Shown here in pieces: positions 22,701-34,117 of a DNA stretch of 64,000 nucleotides; positions within the stretch are counted from its first letter, which is position 1; each line of letters starts with the position of its first letter. Both the position numbers and the translations under genes were made by a program. The notes under the pieces were generated by a model, which did no database searches, was not told the origin of the DNA, and saw only the letters and a program-made list of their open reading frames with translations. The DNA comes from Agriotes lineatus (taxonomy: Eukaryota; Arthropoda; Insecta; Coleoptera; Elateridae): NCBI GenBank assembly GCA_940337035.1, contig CALNHX010000273.1, forward strand, positions 186,001 through 250,000, given 5' to 3'.

Positions 22701-25104
22701 ACCTTTCAACACGCGCGTTAATGCCAATCAGGAAGGATCAAAAATAAATCATCTTTCTCGGTCTCATACAATTATTGCCTGTGCGAATGATCCTACCAAT
22801 GTGATTTCTCAATTAAATGTCAAGGAGCAGGTAAAGAGATTACTTTGTTCAATTCTAATGTTCAGTATTGTTTGTTTAGGATAAAAATAGTTTAACTTCA
22901 AACTAGTCAGATGTAAAAAATAATAGCAGTATTTATTGCACTGTAGGTATTACTTGTCCATGTTTTTTACAAATTCAAAAATATATATTAAATATAAATG
23001 CCTGGGTATATGTATTTACACATAGTTTGTGTATTTTAGGTGTTTGAATTGATGAGAGGAGATGACATTGCTTTTGAGGTAAAAAAGGATTTACTTATTG
23101 CCCAGTTCGGTAATTCCTATTTAAAAAAACACAGGCGGGAACGTATGTCATACGTTTGCAGCAATAGGATGCGAGAGCTTTCTCGTCTGCTGATAAACTA
23201 CCGGAAAATTATCAATAAAGAAAATATATGTCTCAAGGACTTACTTCACCCGCAACATTTTGATATGGTAATATCTGCTGTGAGGAATATTGCGGGATAT
23301 GATCCTTTCAAAAAAACCTTTACGGCACCCAGTCTTGCAATGCATTTAGGTACATCTTTAAAGTGTGTATGCGATGAATTAACACACCTAGTATTAAAAG
23401 AGAGTAACGGTTTTAAATGCCAGTCGACTGCAGAACGTCAAGTATGGTTACAGAATGTTAAGAATTTCAAAAAGTTAATTGAGTCTAGGTGGAATATTGA
23501 ACTAGCATCGCTTGCAAATAAAGACTTGCAAGAAAAACGATGGACTAAACCACTTTTATTACCATTAGTTAGCGACATTAAGAAATTTCGCGAAGAAACG
23601 CTGAAAATTGCAAATAATTGCAAACAGTTGTTTAATAGCAACAAGGATAGTATAAATGTATATAAAGAGTTAGTACAATGCTCTTTAGCTTTGTTAATTG
23701 TATTTAATCGAAGAAGAATTGGAGATATACAATTTTTAAAAATTAAAGACTACCAGTTTGATAGAAAAACAGATTGTACAGATTTTGAAGGTGTTCTAAC
23801 AGACACTGAGAAAATGTTAACAACAAAATATAAAAGGGTTATTAATAGCGGAAAGGGGTCTAGGGCTGTAGTAATATTGATACCCGAAATTATACAGAAT
23901 TTCATTAATTTACTGCTGGAAAATAGAAACAAATATATTCCATCTGATAATGAATATGTTTTTGCAACACCCGGAGGCAGAATAAAATGGGGCAGAGGAG
24001 ATGTGGCTATAAAAACCCTCGTCAACAGAATGCATTTGCAGAATCCAGAATCATTTTCAAGCAATAAATTGAGAAAACAAATTGCAACAGTAATGCAAGT
24101 AATGAACTTAAGCAAAGATGAGAATAAGCAATTTTCTGATTTTATGGGGCATACCCAAAAAACACACAAAGAATTCTACGAGTAAGAATAAATAGAGAAG
24201 TTGTGTCAGCTACTTTATCTAATTCTTTTTTTAGACTTCCGGTAGATATCTATCAAACAGCGAAAGTGTCGAAAGTGCTCCTCCTTATGGAAAACGGATG
24301 TATCCCAGCTGAATATAAAGGAAAATCATTGTCAGACATAACTTTTGATCCCAATTTAGAATATGTAGTTGAAAATAATACTGATGGTTAAGTTATTAGT
24401 TAGTAAAGTTGTGAAAGGATACATGAATTTATAAATATTTTCAGATAATGGAATTATTTTAAATTCTGAGCAAAATTCGAATATGGTGCCACAGGATGAA
24501 AAAAACCTCATGAACGAAGTATTTGATCAAGAAAAACGTATACAAGAAAAAGGTAAAATTTTTGCAGAAAAAGTGTTAAAAGATCCCAAAACGTTTTGTA
24601 AGTTCTGACTTATTTCAAAACTTTTTTCTTCAATCTGTTTTTATTTGTTATTTTCATAACGTATGAATTGAAGAGTACACAGATAAGTACATTTTTTAGT
24701 CACGCTTAAGTCTCAACGTTTTACCACTAAAAAACTTACCTTTATGATCTGTTATTTAAGTTACATATATCCGCTAACATAATAATAATATTTACAGATG
24801 CAGATACTGATGAGAGTGATGAAACACCAAAGAAAAGAGTTAAAAAATCTAATACCACCCAGAGAAAGGGTAAAAAAATTGTAAATTGCACTGTGGAGAG
24901 ATACCTATAAGCATTGTAATTTTAGGTTGGACTGAAATGGAAATTCGTTTAGTTAAAGACCATTTCCAGGGTTTCATCAAAACAGGAACCTACCCTTCAG
25001 GCGAAGCTATACAGGAATTTATCAAAGAAAACAAAATAGATCGAACTGTGCCTGTAATTAAATCAAAACTGCAGCATCTAATTAAACTAAAATCTAAAAA
25101 ATGA
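19792..25104 (+). CDS. multi-exon zinc finger / Crypton-like tyrosine recombinase gene
   Basis: Eleven exons joined by GT-AG introns give one open frame of 1086 codons: 19792-19878, 20517-20786, 20836-20970, 21022-21321, 21376-21675, 22360-22830, 23040-24181, 24235-24386, 24445-24597, 24798-24869, 24926-25104. All phases agree. Exons 2-5 are acidic and serine-rich and partly duplicates. Exon 6 has a C2H2 finger (C376, C379, H391, H396) and a C2HC finger (C458, C461, H473, C477). Exon 7 is a tyrosine recombinase core: R in FNRRRIGD (about 745), R in KLRKQIATV (about 865), H in FMGHTQ (about 891), and the nucleophile Y in HKEFY (about 901), continued by LPVDIYQTAKVSKVL in exon 8. Exon 10 is basic (PKKRVKK, nuclear signal-like). 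Exon 11 has a W-rich DNA-binding-like segment (GWTEMEIRLVK). Crypton-type recombinases cut and join DNA through the tyrosine. It may be an active element gene or a tamed host gene. The ATG in exon 1 is the first available; an upstream start is possible. Confidence 0.75.
20836..21675 (+). repeat. tandemly duplicated exons of the recombinase gene
   Basis: Exons 4 and 5 are both exactly 300 bp, phase 0-0, and share start (QSPSEKNIN), middle (DISCNE/GISCNE, SSERSKH/SSESSKH) and end (DKPP...EEIK). Their preceding introns (51 and 54 bp) are also copies, each with TATTTTGTTxTAAGG and a TTTTTAG acceptor. Exon 3 (135 bp) has the same intron and acceptor but a shorter, diverged body. This is repeated unit duplication including the intron. 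Confidence 0.8.
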
Positions 25105-25313
25105 ATTGGAAAAGCACGGGGACAGTAGGCGCTTGGGAGTCATCCAGAGTATAGGCTTGTAGTGTTTTAACTGTTTTTTTTTATCTTTTAAATTGAAATT
25201 AATTAATAGGTTCTAAGTTTAAGAACTTTTATTTGCTAAACACACTTAAGGATTTAATTTAATTTTAAGGATATTTTCGTCTTTGTTTTAGATATCTTTC
25301 AAGTTGTGTTGTA

Positions 25314-25852
25314 CAGGGTCCGGCAGAATGACCGACCCTATTTAAATTGTTAATAACTGTTTCAAATTTTAAAATATTTATATTTTTTTCTCAAAAATGG
25401 AAAGTAAACACTTGCCAATTTTAGTTACAATACAATTTATTTATGAAAAATATCAGGTTTTGAAAATAACATCACTCAAACTTCATTTTCACACTAAGAC
25501 AGATTAACCTAATCCTTAATTTGATTAAATTCATCAAGTTGGGCCTATCAGACAAAACTCTTCGCCGTAATTTAAAGAATTTAAAATTTCATCCTTACAA
25601 AGTTCAAGTCGTGCACCAATTACTACCACAAGATTTAGAAATTCGGGTTACATTTTGTGAACAATTCCTTCAACTACTAAATAATAACCAAATTAATTTG
25701 GAGCAAGTGCTAATATTTTTAATAAATAAATTATATGGTAACTAAAATTGGTGAGTTCTTAATTTACATTTTTGAAAAAAAAATCAAAATATTTTAAAAT
25801 TTTAAAAAGTTATTAACAATTTAAACGGGGTCGGTCATTCTGCCGGACCCTG
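25314..25852 (+). mobile_element. IS630/Tc1-like MITE with long inverted ends
   Basis: Terminal inverted repeats of about 65 bp begin CAGGGTCCGGCAGAATGACC on both sides and are flanked by TA (25312-25313, 25853-25854), the expected target of the Tc1/mariner superfamily. The internal frame 25521-25745 reads LKFHPYKVQVVHQLLPQDLE then FCEQFLQLLN, which matches the linker between HTH and DDE in an insect IS630-like transposase family; the DDE part is missing. It is inserted 209 bp after the stop codon of the recombinase gene. Confidence 0.85.
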
Positions 25853-26166
25853 TACAATGGTTGATTTAGCACTTTAAGAATTTGTTATACAATATAATTA
25901 CACATTCTTGCATATTAAAATAAACAATACAATATATACTTGTATAAATAAAAACAAATAAAATATTTTATTCAAATGTGTTATAAATTACAAGATAAAA
26001 AAGTATAAAAATGACAAGAAGTCAGAACGTTTGCACGTTTTCAAATATATAAAATTGATGCGATCGGCATGGAACCGTGTCGTTGAGGATTCTTCGCCCA
26101 TTTTTATTGGTTGGGTATCTCTGACTTGCTATATAAATATGCGTTTTATGTTCAAGTTAACTACTT

Positions 26167-26637
26167 TTAAATATTAAAGCAAGTTCCTGATTCTCTAGAG
26201 TAACTGTTTCTGTTACAATGTGGAAATACGGCCTGCCTGCGTCTCGGAATTTTGGTGCAAAAGCAGTTAACAATGTATTCGACTTCTATATATTTTGCGT
26301 TTGGTAAATTGTTTATTACTACAGAAGAAATATCCGATCCTTGAGGACAAAGTCGTTTGAAAGCCTTTTTTACATAGTACAGAGCATCACAACTACAGTC
26401 GTACTGATTTTGATCATTACGAAATACCCCTATCCATCTGTGAGGGTTTCTTCCAAGTCGTACTTGCGGTCTTGCAGAGGTGAAGGTAAAAGTAGGTGGA
26501 GTTGCATCTCTTAATATAGCTTCAGCTGTTGCTATATCTGCATCATTTATCCCTTCCGTACAGGGCAAAATATTTACGCACTGGAAGTAATTTATCATAC
26601 CAAAAGCAGAGAAAAGTAAGGCCCATTGAACATTCAT
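26167..26637 (-). CDS. small secreted cysteine-containing protein, unknown function
   Basis: A single-exon frame of 156 codons starting at 26637. The first 19-20 residues (MNVQWALLFSAFGMINYFQC) look like a signal peptide. The mature part has nine cysteines (residues 20, 26, 81, 83, 97, 125, 127, 141, 153), with two CxC pairs (YDCSCD and NCFCTK), a dibasic/tribasic IPRRR at 130-134 and no membrane segment. It would be exported and probably disulphide-bonded. I do not recognise the family. It is convergent with the recombinase gene and lies inside the block bounded by the shared motif arrays. It could be a chance frame, but the signal peptide and the even cysteine spread argue for a gene. Confidence 0.5.
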   Translation of the reverse strand: MNVQWALLFSAFGMINYFQCVNILPCTEGINDADIATAEAILRDATPPTFTFTSARPQVRLGRNPHRWIGVFRNDQNQYDCSCDALYYVKKAFKRLCPQGSDISSVVINNLPNAKYIEVEYIVNCFCTKIPRRRQAVFPHCNRNSYSRESGTCFNI

Positions 26638-26939
26638 TTTGGCAACGGATTAAATCTAAAAATTTCAATGTATTTGTACTGGCACAATTTAACGCATTTG
26701 TTATAGAAATAATATACAAAAAATCTTCAAAGTTATTCGCAGTAGTATAAACTCACCTAGTTTTTTCTTTTCAGTTAATAAAAGCGGTGAATTTAAGATA
26801 TAATTTTACCCGCACAACTGTACGGAGTACTATCAAGCAAACCAATAATATTTATAAATAAGCCAGAAGCGAATGACCACAAAAACGTGAGTCATCGCAC
26901 CGTTGCCAGTTGTAGAGTTCCAAAACATATCCATGTCAT

Positions 26940-27174
26940 TGGGAAGTCACAACGTATCTTTCCCCAATATTGTGTATGGAAGTAACATCATACTTTATAT
27001 ATACACAAAATATATATGAAAAATGTTGTAAAAATCGTTACCCCTCTTTAGATAAACATAATCCTTAGGATCCCCTCTGCGCAAATAGTAAATTATATAA
27101 GACATTAATTAAGTGGATTACCTGGAAGTCAGGTCGCCTCTTCTATATAGCGGAAGTCACAACTTAACAGGTAG

Positions 27175-27204
<30 letters not shown>
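26940..27204. repeat. array of GGAAGTCACAAC motifs plus TA run (right)
   Basis: GGAAGTCACAACG at about 26941, a variant GGAAGTAACATCA at about 26979, GGAAGTCACAACTTAAC at about 27150, then a TA run at 27176-27204. It mirrors the array at 17768-17975. TATATA stretches also occur at 26997-27017. Confidence 0.65.
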
Positions 27205-27205
<1 letters not shown>

Positions 27206-27814
27206 CTTATAAACGGTATGCTATTGAGCCCGATAGGTCTTCGGGCCGCTGATGATCCCGGCTTAAAGAAACAAGCTAGAAGAGAATGGGTTACATATTT
27301 TTGTTTCGTTGCATAACACCAGTCGAGGCATTCACAGAGGGGTAAAGATTTCTAAGAAATGCAGATTTTAGGTATAAACGTGTCCCTGTGAATCCCAGAT
27401 ATAGAAATGGTACTCTATGGAGCCCATTTATATATTTAACTATTTTAAGCGTACGTTAGTAAGCCCGACACCGTTGCCAAAATCTGTGGTGCCGGCCGGG
27501 TTCGCGCCTAAATACCGGATAACGAATTGCTGGCTGGCCCTTTTGCGTATTGCGTATTTAGTAATAGTGGGCTTATATTAGTCAAATTAATATATTGCTA
27601 GGTTTTAAATTGTCCAGTATTCGTGGGGAAAAATTCTTGCTCTTGCTCTAAAATCATGCAAGTGATATGCTACACCTTATGTTATTATTAATAACAATTA
27701 ATATCCTTAAAAGCTGGGACGTCGCTGCGCTTCTCAAAGATATTGCATAAACTAGACTTGTGATGCAGTTAATTTAATTAAATGACTTATTCTATCAAGT
27801 TTTTATTAAAAAAA
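27205..27814. other. no gene; degenerate AGCCCG-containing repeats
   Basis: ACTTATAAACGGT directly after the TA run recurs, inverted, at about 34527-34539 beside another TA run. Several words of the type TTGAGCCCG / AGTAAGCCCG are spread here and at 34200-34500, suggesting an old shared repeat. No coding frame. Confidence 0.4.
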
Positions 27815-28720
27815 TATTATTTTTACTAAGCAACGAAAACATCCAAAAAAACCTGTAAAATATCAATTATTTTCAAATCAGAGCTCGATATGCAGTTGCA
27901 AGATATACTTTAATAATAATTAATACTTTACTCCAGTTAGTTAGAGATGTTTTGGTAGGATTAGTAAATATTTTGCCGCTATTAATAGCTTTCAGGAAAG
28001 TATACGGTTGATTACTTACGAAATTTATTTTTCTACAGTATCTTCAATATTTTTAGTGACCTTTATTCCAAAACTATTCATAATTTTGATTGAAGTTTGT
28101 TAAATACAATGACGGCAGTGTGGTCGTGTTTCAAATTTGGCCAGTGATTTTACTGGAGCAAGCTAACCCCTGCGCGGTTTTTTTATCGAATTATTGCACA
28201 CTGTGAACGAATTTATCAAGTTATTGCGGTTTTGATTGGTTTATATGATTGCTACACGTACGAAGAAAATCATTACTCATTATATCCAAAATGCAAATTT
28301 TTTATGGGATATTTTTACTAAGCAACGAAAACCTCCGTAAATGTGGTCAACTATAAATCAATCTAAAAAAAAGTACAAAACTAAAGCGAGGGATTTTATC
28401 TAATAATAATTTATTTTGTGATCTAGTAATAATATTGATGTTTGAAGTGAATTCGTTAATATGTTGCCAATATTAAAATCTTACACAGGATATACGGTTG
28501 TATACTTATGGAATGGAATTGTCTACACTATCGTCAATAGTTTTAATAATTTTTGTTTCAAAACTACTCATTACTTTATTACAATTTGGAAAATAAAAGT
28601 GGATTTTTATTTATCTGGTTTTGTTTGTTGTCTTGGCGGGAGTGTTCATGTTACATCTCACCTGTGACCTTACGGGTTAGTCACTTTACGGTTCTTTTAT
28701 CGAATTATTGCACATTACAT
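27815..28720. repeat. diverged tandem duplication, about 500-bp unit
   Basis: TACTAAGCAACGAAAAC starts both halves (about 27817 and 28316). Other shared words in the same order are ATATACGGTTG, TTTTTATCGAATTATTGCACA and TTCAATA/GTCAATAGTTTTA. The GCGCCTAAAT...AACGAA block at about 27506 also recurs at about 28739. Divergence is high, so the duplication is old. Confidence 0.6.
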
Positions 28721-28935
28721 TTATTGTTTCATCGTTGGCGCCTAAATTCCAGATAACGAACTGCACGGCTGCCCTTTTTGTGCTCACTTAGTAATAGTGG
28801 GATTATGGTATACAAATAAGAACTTTTTATGTTAGTCTCTTTCTTACTTATGCATTCTGTTTGTTTTTGTTCTAGCTATCTCATTGCCGTTATATTTAAT
28901 TATGGGCCAATCGGTATAATGAATAAAGCTTTATA

Positions 28936-29142
28936 CCAAAAGAAATTATATAAGAGTTGGCTATGGAAAGCAAAACTAATGTCAACAGGAAGCTGTAGAG
29001 ACAGCAAACTTTAGAATTTCCATAGCAGATTAGAATATAAACTTATGACAACAACAATGACAGTTAATGAATTTTAAAGCTTGCTGTTTGCATTACTTTT
29101 AGTTTCCATGGCCAACCCTTATGTAATTTCTTTTTGAACACA
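28936..29142. repeat. foldback MITE
   Basis: AAAAGAAATTATATAAGAGT followed by TTGGCTATGGAAA on the left pairs with TTTCCATGGCCAACCCTTAT followed by GTAATTTCTTTTT on the right. Arms are about 70 bp with mismatches. No TSD determined. Confidence 0.7.
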
Positions 29143-30040
29143 CCGTATTATCCACATTCTTTTCAGCAAATTTAGTTTTTTCGAATTTATTAAATACTTA
29201 CAGTAGTTTTAATAGTAATAAGTAATAATAAATATATGCAGTATTGGTCATGTGTAACACTAACAAATTTAGTCGTTTACATGAACAATTTAACATTTGA
29301 TTAACAAAGACTTATAAACTGAAATTTTGAAATAAGCTAGTAAGATCTAGGTTTGAGCAACATCTTCCATGTGATTGATTTTACTTGGCACAGTAAAAAT
29401 CTACTTACCTCGTACATTACGTGACTGATAAACTGCTAACTCACTTTTAAGAAAAAATGTATCATTTGTGTAAATAATCCCACCGCCAAACAAACCCAAA
29501 CAGCTGAAAATCATAAATTGGAGACTCATTTTTTATGAAAATACATGGCATAATGTGTGCATTACATCACGTTTATTTAGTGTTTAAACAGTGCTCGTTT
29601 AGAATAAGTTATTGTTTTGAAAATATCTGTAAAGGGCTTTACTCAGAACTCTCGCAAGTGGACGTTGTCACACTAAATAATTTTTAAAATCAAAGAAAAC
29701 TAAGGGTAAAAATGCATTCACGTTTCTCATAATACTGAAATAATAAAATAAAACACTTGATAATCCAAATAACATCAATTTTCAAATTAAAAACGGCAGC
29801 GGCTGCGAACGCTATTCAAATGTTTGGGAGGATATTGCAAGCACATTTCCCGTTCCCTACATGCGCCATGGAGTACTCCTAGCGTCCTTGCGTGCAGGCT
29901 GTCTTAAATATAATGCATTTTTCGTTGGCCCTTTTTTCTGTTTTGCAACATTTATCCTGCATCTCTTGAGTATCACTTTCGCCAACGGTAAAGCCTGAGG
30001 TATGTGCAAATTACTACTTTGATGTATTTCTCAGTTAAAA
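29143..30040. other. no gene recognised
   Basis: AT-rich sequence without long frames or paired repeats. Confidence 0.5.
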
Positions 30041-31170
30041 AATCTGGTGTGATACTCACTCAACTTCCTTTTACAGTGATGCTATAATTAGCCAAAAATT
30101 TGATTTTTAATTTAAATTAAATTAAATTAAAAATTGCAAATTCTACAAAAACGGTACAAAATAGAGAGTTAGTTGAAGAGAAATTTTTTTTCTAGAATTT
30201 CAAGCTGAATTAAAAAATGTAATAATATACCGGGTGTTGTATTTAAAATAGGAGTTAATAAAAAAATAGAAAAAAAAACAAAAGAAACCCATTTTAGAAG
30301 TATTCAACTGGAAAATCACCTATCTCACATCAATACACATTAAAAATGTAATAAAAACATAAAGTTTGAAAAAATCGTTAGAGCCGTTTTTGAAAAAATC
30401 GAAAAAAATTGAAAAATTGCAAGAGTAAACACCGGTTATGCGATTTTCTTCAAAAGCTTGCTCTCATCTACATAGTACATAAAACGTATACCGTGTGTCC
30501 ACAGGGTTTCGCACCATGGAATCAGAACAACGTTAATTTATCCCAAAGATCAGCTCTTGCTTTTACGAAAACAGCTTAACAACAAACCCTATTATATTTA
30601 TTTTTCTATGGCAATAAACGATTAAGTGGTATTCAATTTGAAGTATGGTGTCAAATTCGAGGTTAGAAAGTTAGGTTTTGCGTCAATTTTGACACAGACT
30701 GACGCAAAACCTAACCTGATAACCCCGAATTTGACATAGACTTACGGTGCTACCAACATACTATTCATACGTTGTATAACCATGACCATTCAAAAACCTT
30801 CGATCATTTCTGAAGGCACTATTTGCAAATTAAATTTTAATGGTCAATGCTTAGCAACCGTTTGACTATCAATTACCCGGAAGAGTAGATCTTTAAAATA
30901 AACTAGCATCACTCCAGCGCCATGGTGCGTACTCTCTTGGACGCATGGTATATGAAGTTTCAATGCCATACCTCGTTTCGTTTTTTAGATATTCTGTTCA
31001 CAGACACACAGACAGACAGACAGACACACAGATAGACGGACAGACCAATGAAAAAAAAAATGTTTTTTGGGATCAGGGGACTCTAAAACGTGAAGATCTG
31101 TTGAAAACTCAATTTCGAATTTTTGGGGTGAATCCAATACTTCCTTTATCGTAAAAGGAAGTAAAAAAAC
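30041..31170 (+). repeat. interspersed repeat R, copy 1 (interrupted)
   Basis: Starts AAATCTGGTGTGATAC and ends TTTATCGTAAAAGGAAGTAA. Along the way it has the block CCGGGTGTTGTATTTAAAAT, a CAGACAGACAGAC simple repeat and GGGGACTCTAAAACGTG. The same order of blocks is seen at 46196-46955 (minus) and 55491-56222 (plus). This copy is split by a 458-bp insertion at 30491-30948. The sequence has no long frame; it may be the non-coding end of a larger element. Confidence 0.75.
30491..30948. mobile_element. TA-flanked MITE inserted in repeat R
   Basis: Ends CCGTGTGTCCAC...GCACCATGG and, inverted, CCATGCGTCCAAG...GCACCATGG, flanked by TA at 30489-30490 and 30949-30950. The empty site is seen in copy 3 of repeat R near 56040, where the flanks are joined. 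Internally it carries a copy of the AGTCTATGTCAAATTCGAGG foldback at 30643-30745, so this is a nested insertion. Confidence 0.75.
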
Positions 31171-32124
31171 TAAACAAGATTTTATATTTTAAGGTGCTCA
31201 CCCTGTATTTATTCCTTCGAAATTTTCTCGATTTCATTCCAGGTAGACATATAATCTGCATGCACAATATCGTCTTCCTCGTTCCTAGTTTTTGAATTAT
31301 ACAGCCAACAGACTGACAGACAGACGGAATTGAGAAAACCGTTTTTTCGTCATCTAGGAACCCTTCGTCTGTTAGACGAGGGTAGTAAAAATCTCAAATA
31401 AATATACAGCAAGTAAGATAAAATGAGCGCTCTCGTATGTTTCAATATGTTTCTTAGCTAGAAGTCAACATCGTCGATTTTAACAATACCTACTAGGTTA
31501 AGGGTTCAGGTAACCCAAAATTATAGTATGTAGTAATAATACTGTATTTGCTTATAAAAAGCCAGTTTTAAAATTGCAAATTTTATTAAAACCATTATTT
31601 TCTGCAAATCAATAAAAATGAAGCACGGGGTGGGCCACCACACGATCTTTTATTACTGCTTGTAAAAATTTAATTTTAAAATGTTTTAAAAACTTTTCCA
31701 AAAACCTTTTTTGAGAAAACTTATAGACAATTACGTAATTTATAACACCTTTTCAATAGCTATTGATATAAGAAGTACATGATGTAGGGCATTATTTGAC
31801 GAATTTCTTTTATAACCAAGCGAGGTCAGTAAAGAGGACGAGTAATAAAGTCATATTATGTACGAGTTGTATACAAAGCTTTATGTTCACTTCTAAAATC
31901 TAAAAAAGTCGGGTTTATAGATTTGATGTCTATTCTGTGACAGAAAAAACTTGACATTAGAGTACCTTTACAGATACTGAAAGGCATATATTTTGACATT
32001 GGCAACTGATGTAATAGTTATTTATGGTTAAGCGTGTTATATTACAAATAATCCACGAGAGAAAAGAGGAGCCCTCGAGGCCGCCAGGCTAAGAGGTGTC
32101 ATTTCTCGGGTGAATTATTACAAA
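31171..32124. other. no gene; repeat-like debris
   Basis: 31300-31395 has another CAGACAGACAGACGG run followed by GTTTTTTCGTCATCTAGG, the same arrangement as the tail of repeat R but with different flanks. A weak hairpin (ATAATCCACGAGAGAAA ... TTTCTCGGGTGAATTAT) lies at about 32047-32119. Confidence 0.5.
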
Positions 32125-32420
32125 TATACAAAATTTTATCCAGCACAATAAATATCTAAAAAACAAATTTTTTGTTGACAACCGTGAAAAGTCATAGTGA
32201 CAAATTGAAAAGTACCGAGAGGTCAAATACATTTATAATTGGAGTCGCGACGTAAATGATTCAACTGTGGATAATAATAACTTGATCGTCCTGTACAATG
32301 CAAAATTATATTCAATTCTTATAATTACATTAACCAATAAATACCTTAAAAAACATACATTGTATACTGACAGCCATGAAAAGTCATAGTGACAATTTGG
32401 AAAGTGATTGGTGTTATACG
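32125..32420. repeat. diverged direct repeat, about 190-bp spacing
   Basis: GAAAAGTCATAGTGACAA occurs at about 32187 and 32378. The bases before it in each copy also match loosely (AATAAATA, AAAAAACA, TTGT). A partial copy of the foldback family follows at 32420-32470. Confidence 0.65.
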
Positions 32421-32470
32421 TTTGGCAGTATTGAAGTGTATTGTCAGTCTATGTCAAATTCGAGGTTAGC

Positions 32471-32749
32471 AGTGAATGACCTGGCTTTTATTTCACTAGT
32501 GGGTTATGATTTAACTCAGTAGTGGGTTATGGGCTACTTTAGAGGTCTAAAATCGATCTAGTAATAGTCTTATAACTAGGAGGTGTTAGATAGTACTAGT
32601 AAGATAGAGTACGTACTTTTATAGTGCTAGCAAGATAATATAGGTAAACTTTATTATACTAGTACTATATATAACTACTTTATTGCCGAGAAATTATGTC
32701 ATAAACAGTATCTTATAATACTTGTACATAAAACATTTTATTCTCATTA
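32471..32749. other. no gene recognised
   Basis: Short TAGTACTAGTA-like words and no coding frame. Confidence 0.4.
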
Positions 32750-33330
32750 ATTTTTGGCCGTTTATTTATAAAAATTAGGTTTTGCGATTTTTTCAAAATC
32801 TATCCTTTTTCCCAAAACACCTTTTAAAAAAACGCTGTAGATAATTATATAATATGCGATGTTGTTTCACAGAATTGTGTTTTCATACCACAACTATAAA
32901 AATTTGAGAACATTTTGTAAAAATATAATTTTGCGCTTTTTTCGAAAAAACTTTTTGAACGAAAAGTGACAGATATTAGTATAATATAGGCTCTTGTTTT
33001 AAGGAATTTTGTTTTAATCCAGCAATTATAAAAATTTTGAGCAAATTTTTCTAAAATTTTAGTTTTGCTCTTTAAAAATTATAAGTACTTTTCACAAAAA
33101 ATTTAAACAGAGGTTGTAGATAAAAAATATTTTTATCCAACAATTATAAAAATTTGAAGATATTTATGTGAGAATTTTATTGTGCGATTTTCTCAAAAGC
33201 TATATTTTTCACAAAAAAAACGTTAAACAAAAATTGTATTCAATGACAATATATGTTATTCTAAAAAATAGTGTTACCAAAATTATAAAAATTTACTGGA
33301 AACGGAAAAATGCTTGACTAAAGTAACACT
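32750..33330. repeat. degenerate tandem repeat, about 110-125-bp unit
   Basis: Four to five units each carry ATTATAAAAATTTG followed by a TTTTGCG/CTTTTTTCGAAAA-type block and a long A-rich stretch. Strong divergence. A related unit may lie at 31680-31800. Confidence 0.6.
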
Positions 33331-33559
33331 TTTGTTAGGCTGGTTTATCAAATATTCACTGTAATATCCGAAACTATAAAAGAAACGCAGATATATTTTC
33401 AAGCCGATCTATTATATCGTCTGTGGTGTAGAGAGGATACAAACAGATTCACAGACAGAAATCACCTCGAACACCAGTTTTTCTGAATCATAAGAGACGA
33501 AAACGGATATTTCCGCAAAAATCTCGAGTGTGAAATTTTTGATGATTACTATAAAATAT

Positions 33560-34117
33560 CTATTTATGCAACAAGTGCTAAAAGTCAACGTTTATGCACG
33601 AGACATGAAAATTATGAAACAAAGCCGAAGGCTGAGTTTCACAACATGTCTCGTGCATAAACGAGTTTTAGCACGAGTTGCATACAATATTTTATCTACA
33701 ATCTTAATTTTACTGTTATTAATCCATAAATATCGATTTAACAAAGGTTTTCATCTACGGCACTTCCAATTTATGTCATAATAAATAAGAGGCCATGCGC
33801 GGGTGAATGTTTGCGAAGCCAGTGCTGAGAAGGTCAGTTACGAAATGTAATTATTAATACTCCACATCTGAGTGTATTTATTACATAACGCTTTAATTAT
33901 TTCAAAAACACTTTACCTGTAACGCAAGAAGCAACTAGAATAAGTTTACAACTTCACTTCCATTTCGCAATTGTAGTTTTATAACCTCACTTCACTTTTA
34001 TCACTAGAGCTAAAAGTAAACAGCTGATTTCTTTAACCACGGTAAACTATAAAACGTCACTTTTAGTGAAACAAGCTAGCGCTAAAAGGCCTACTTTTAG
34101 TAGTGGTCGTAGATAAA
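33560..34117 (+). repeat. interspersed repeat S, copy 1 (uninterrupted)
   Basis: 558 bp matching 43427-44311 apart from an insertion there. Its first 120 bp form a hairpin (TTTATGCACGAGACATG with CATGTCTCGTGCATAAA), and TTTTATCTAC near 33690 is matched by GTAGATAAA at the right end. The short frame at 33530-33781 runs through the hairpin and is not a gene. It supplies the empty site for the insertion at 43477. Confidence 0.8.

Noticed and set aside
27113..27316. 67-codon frame on plus
   Set aside because: It runs straight through the TA dinucleotide run and repeat debris.
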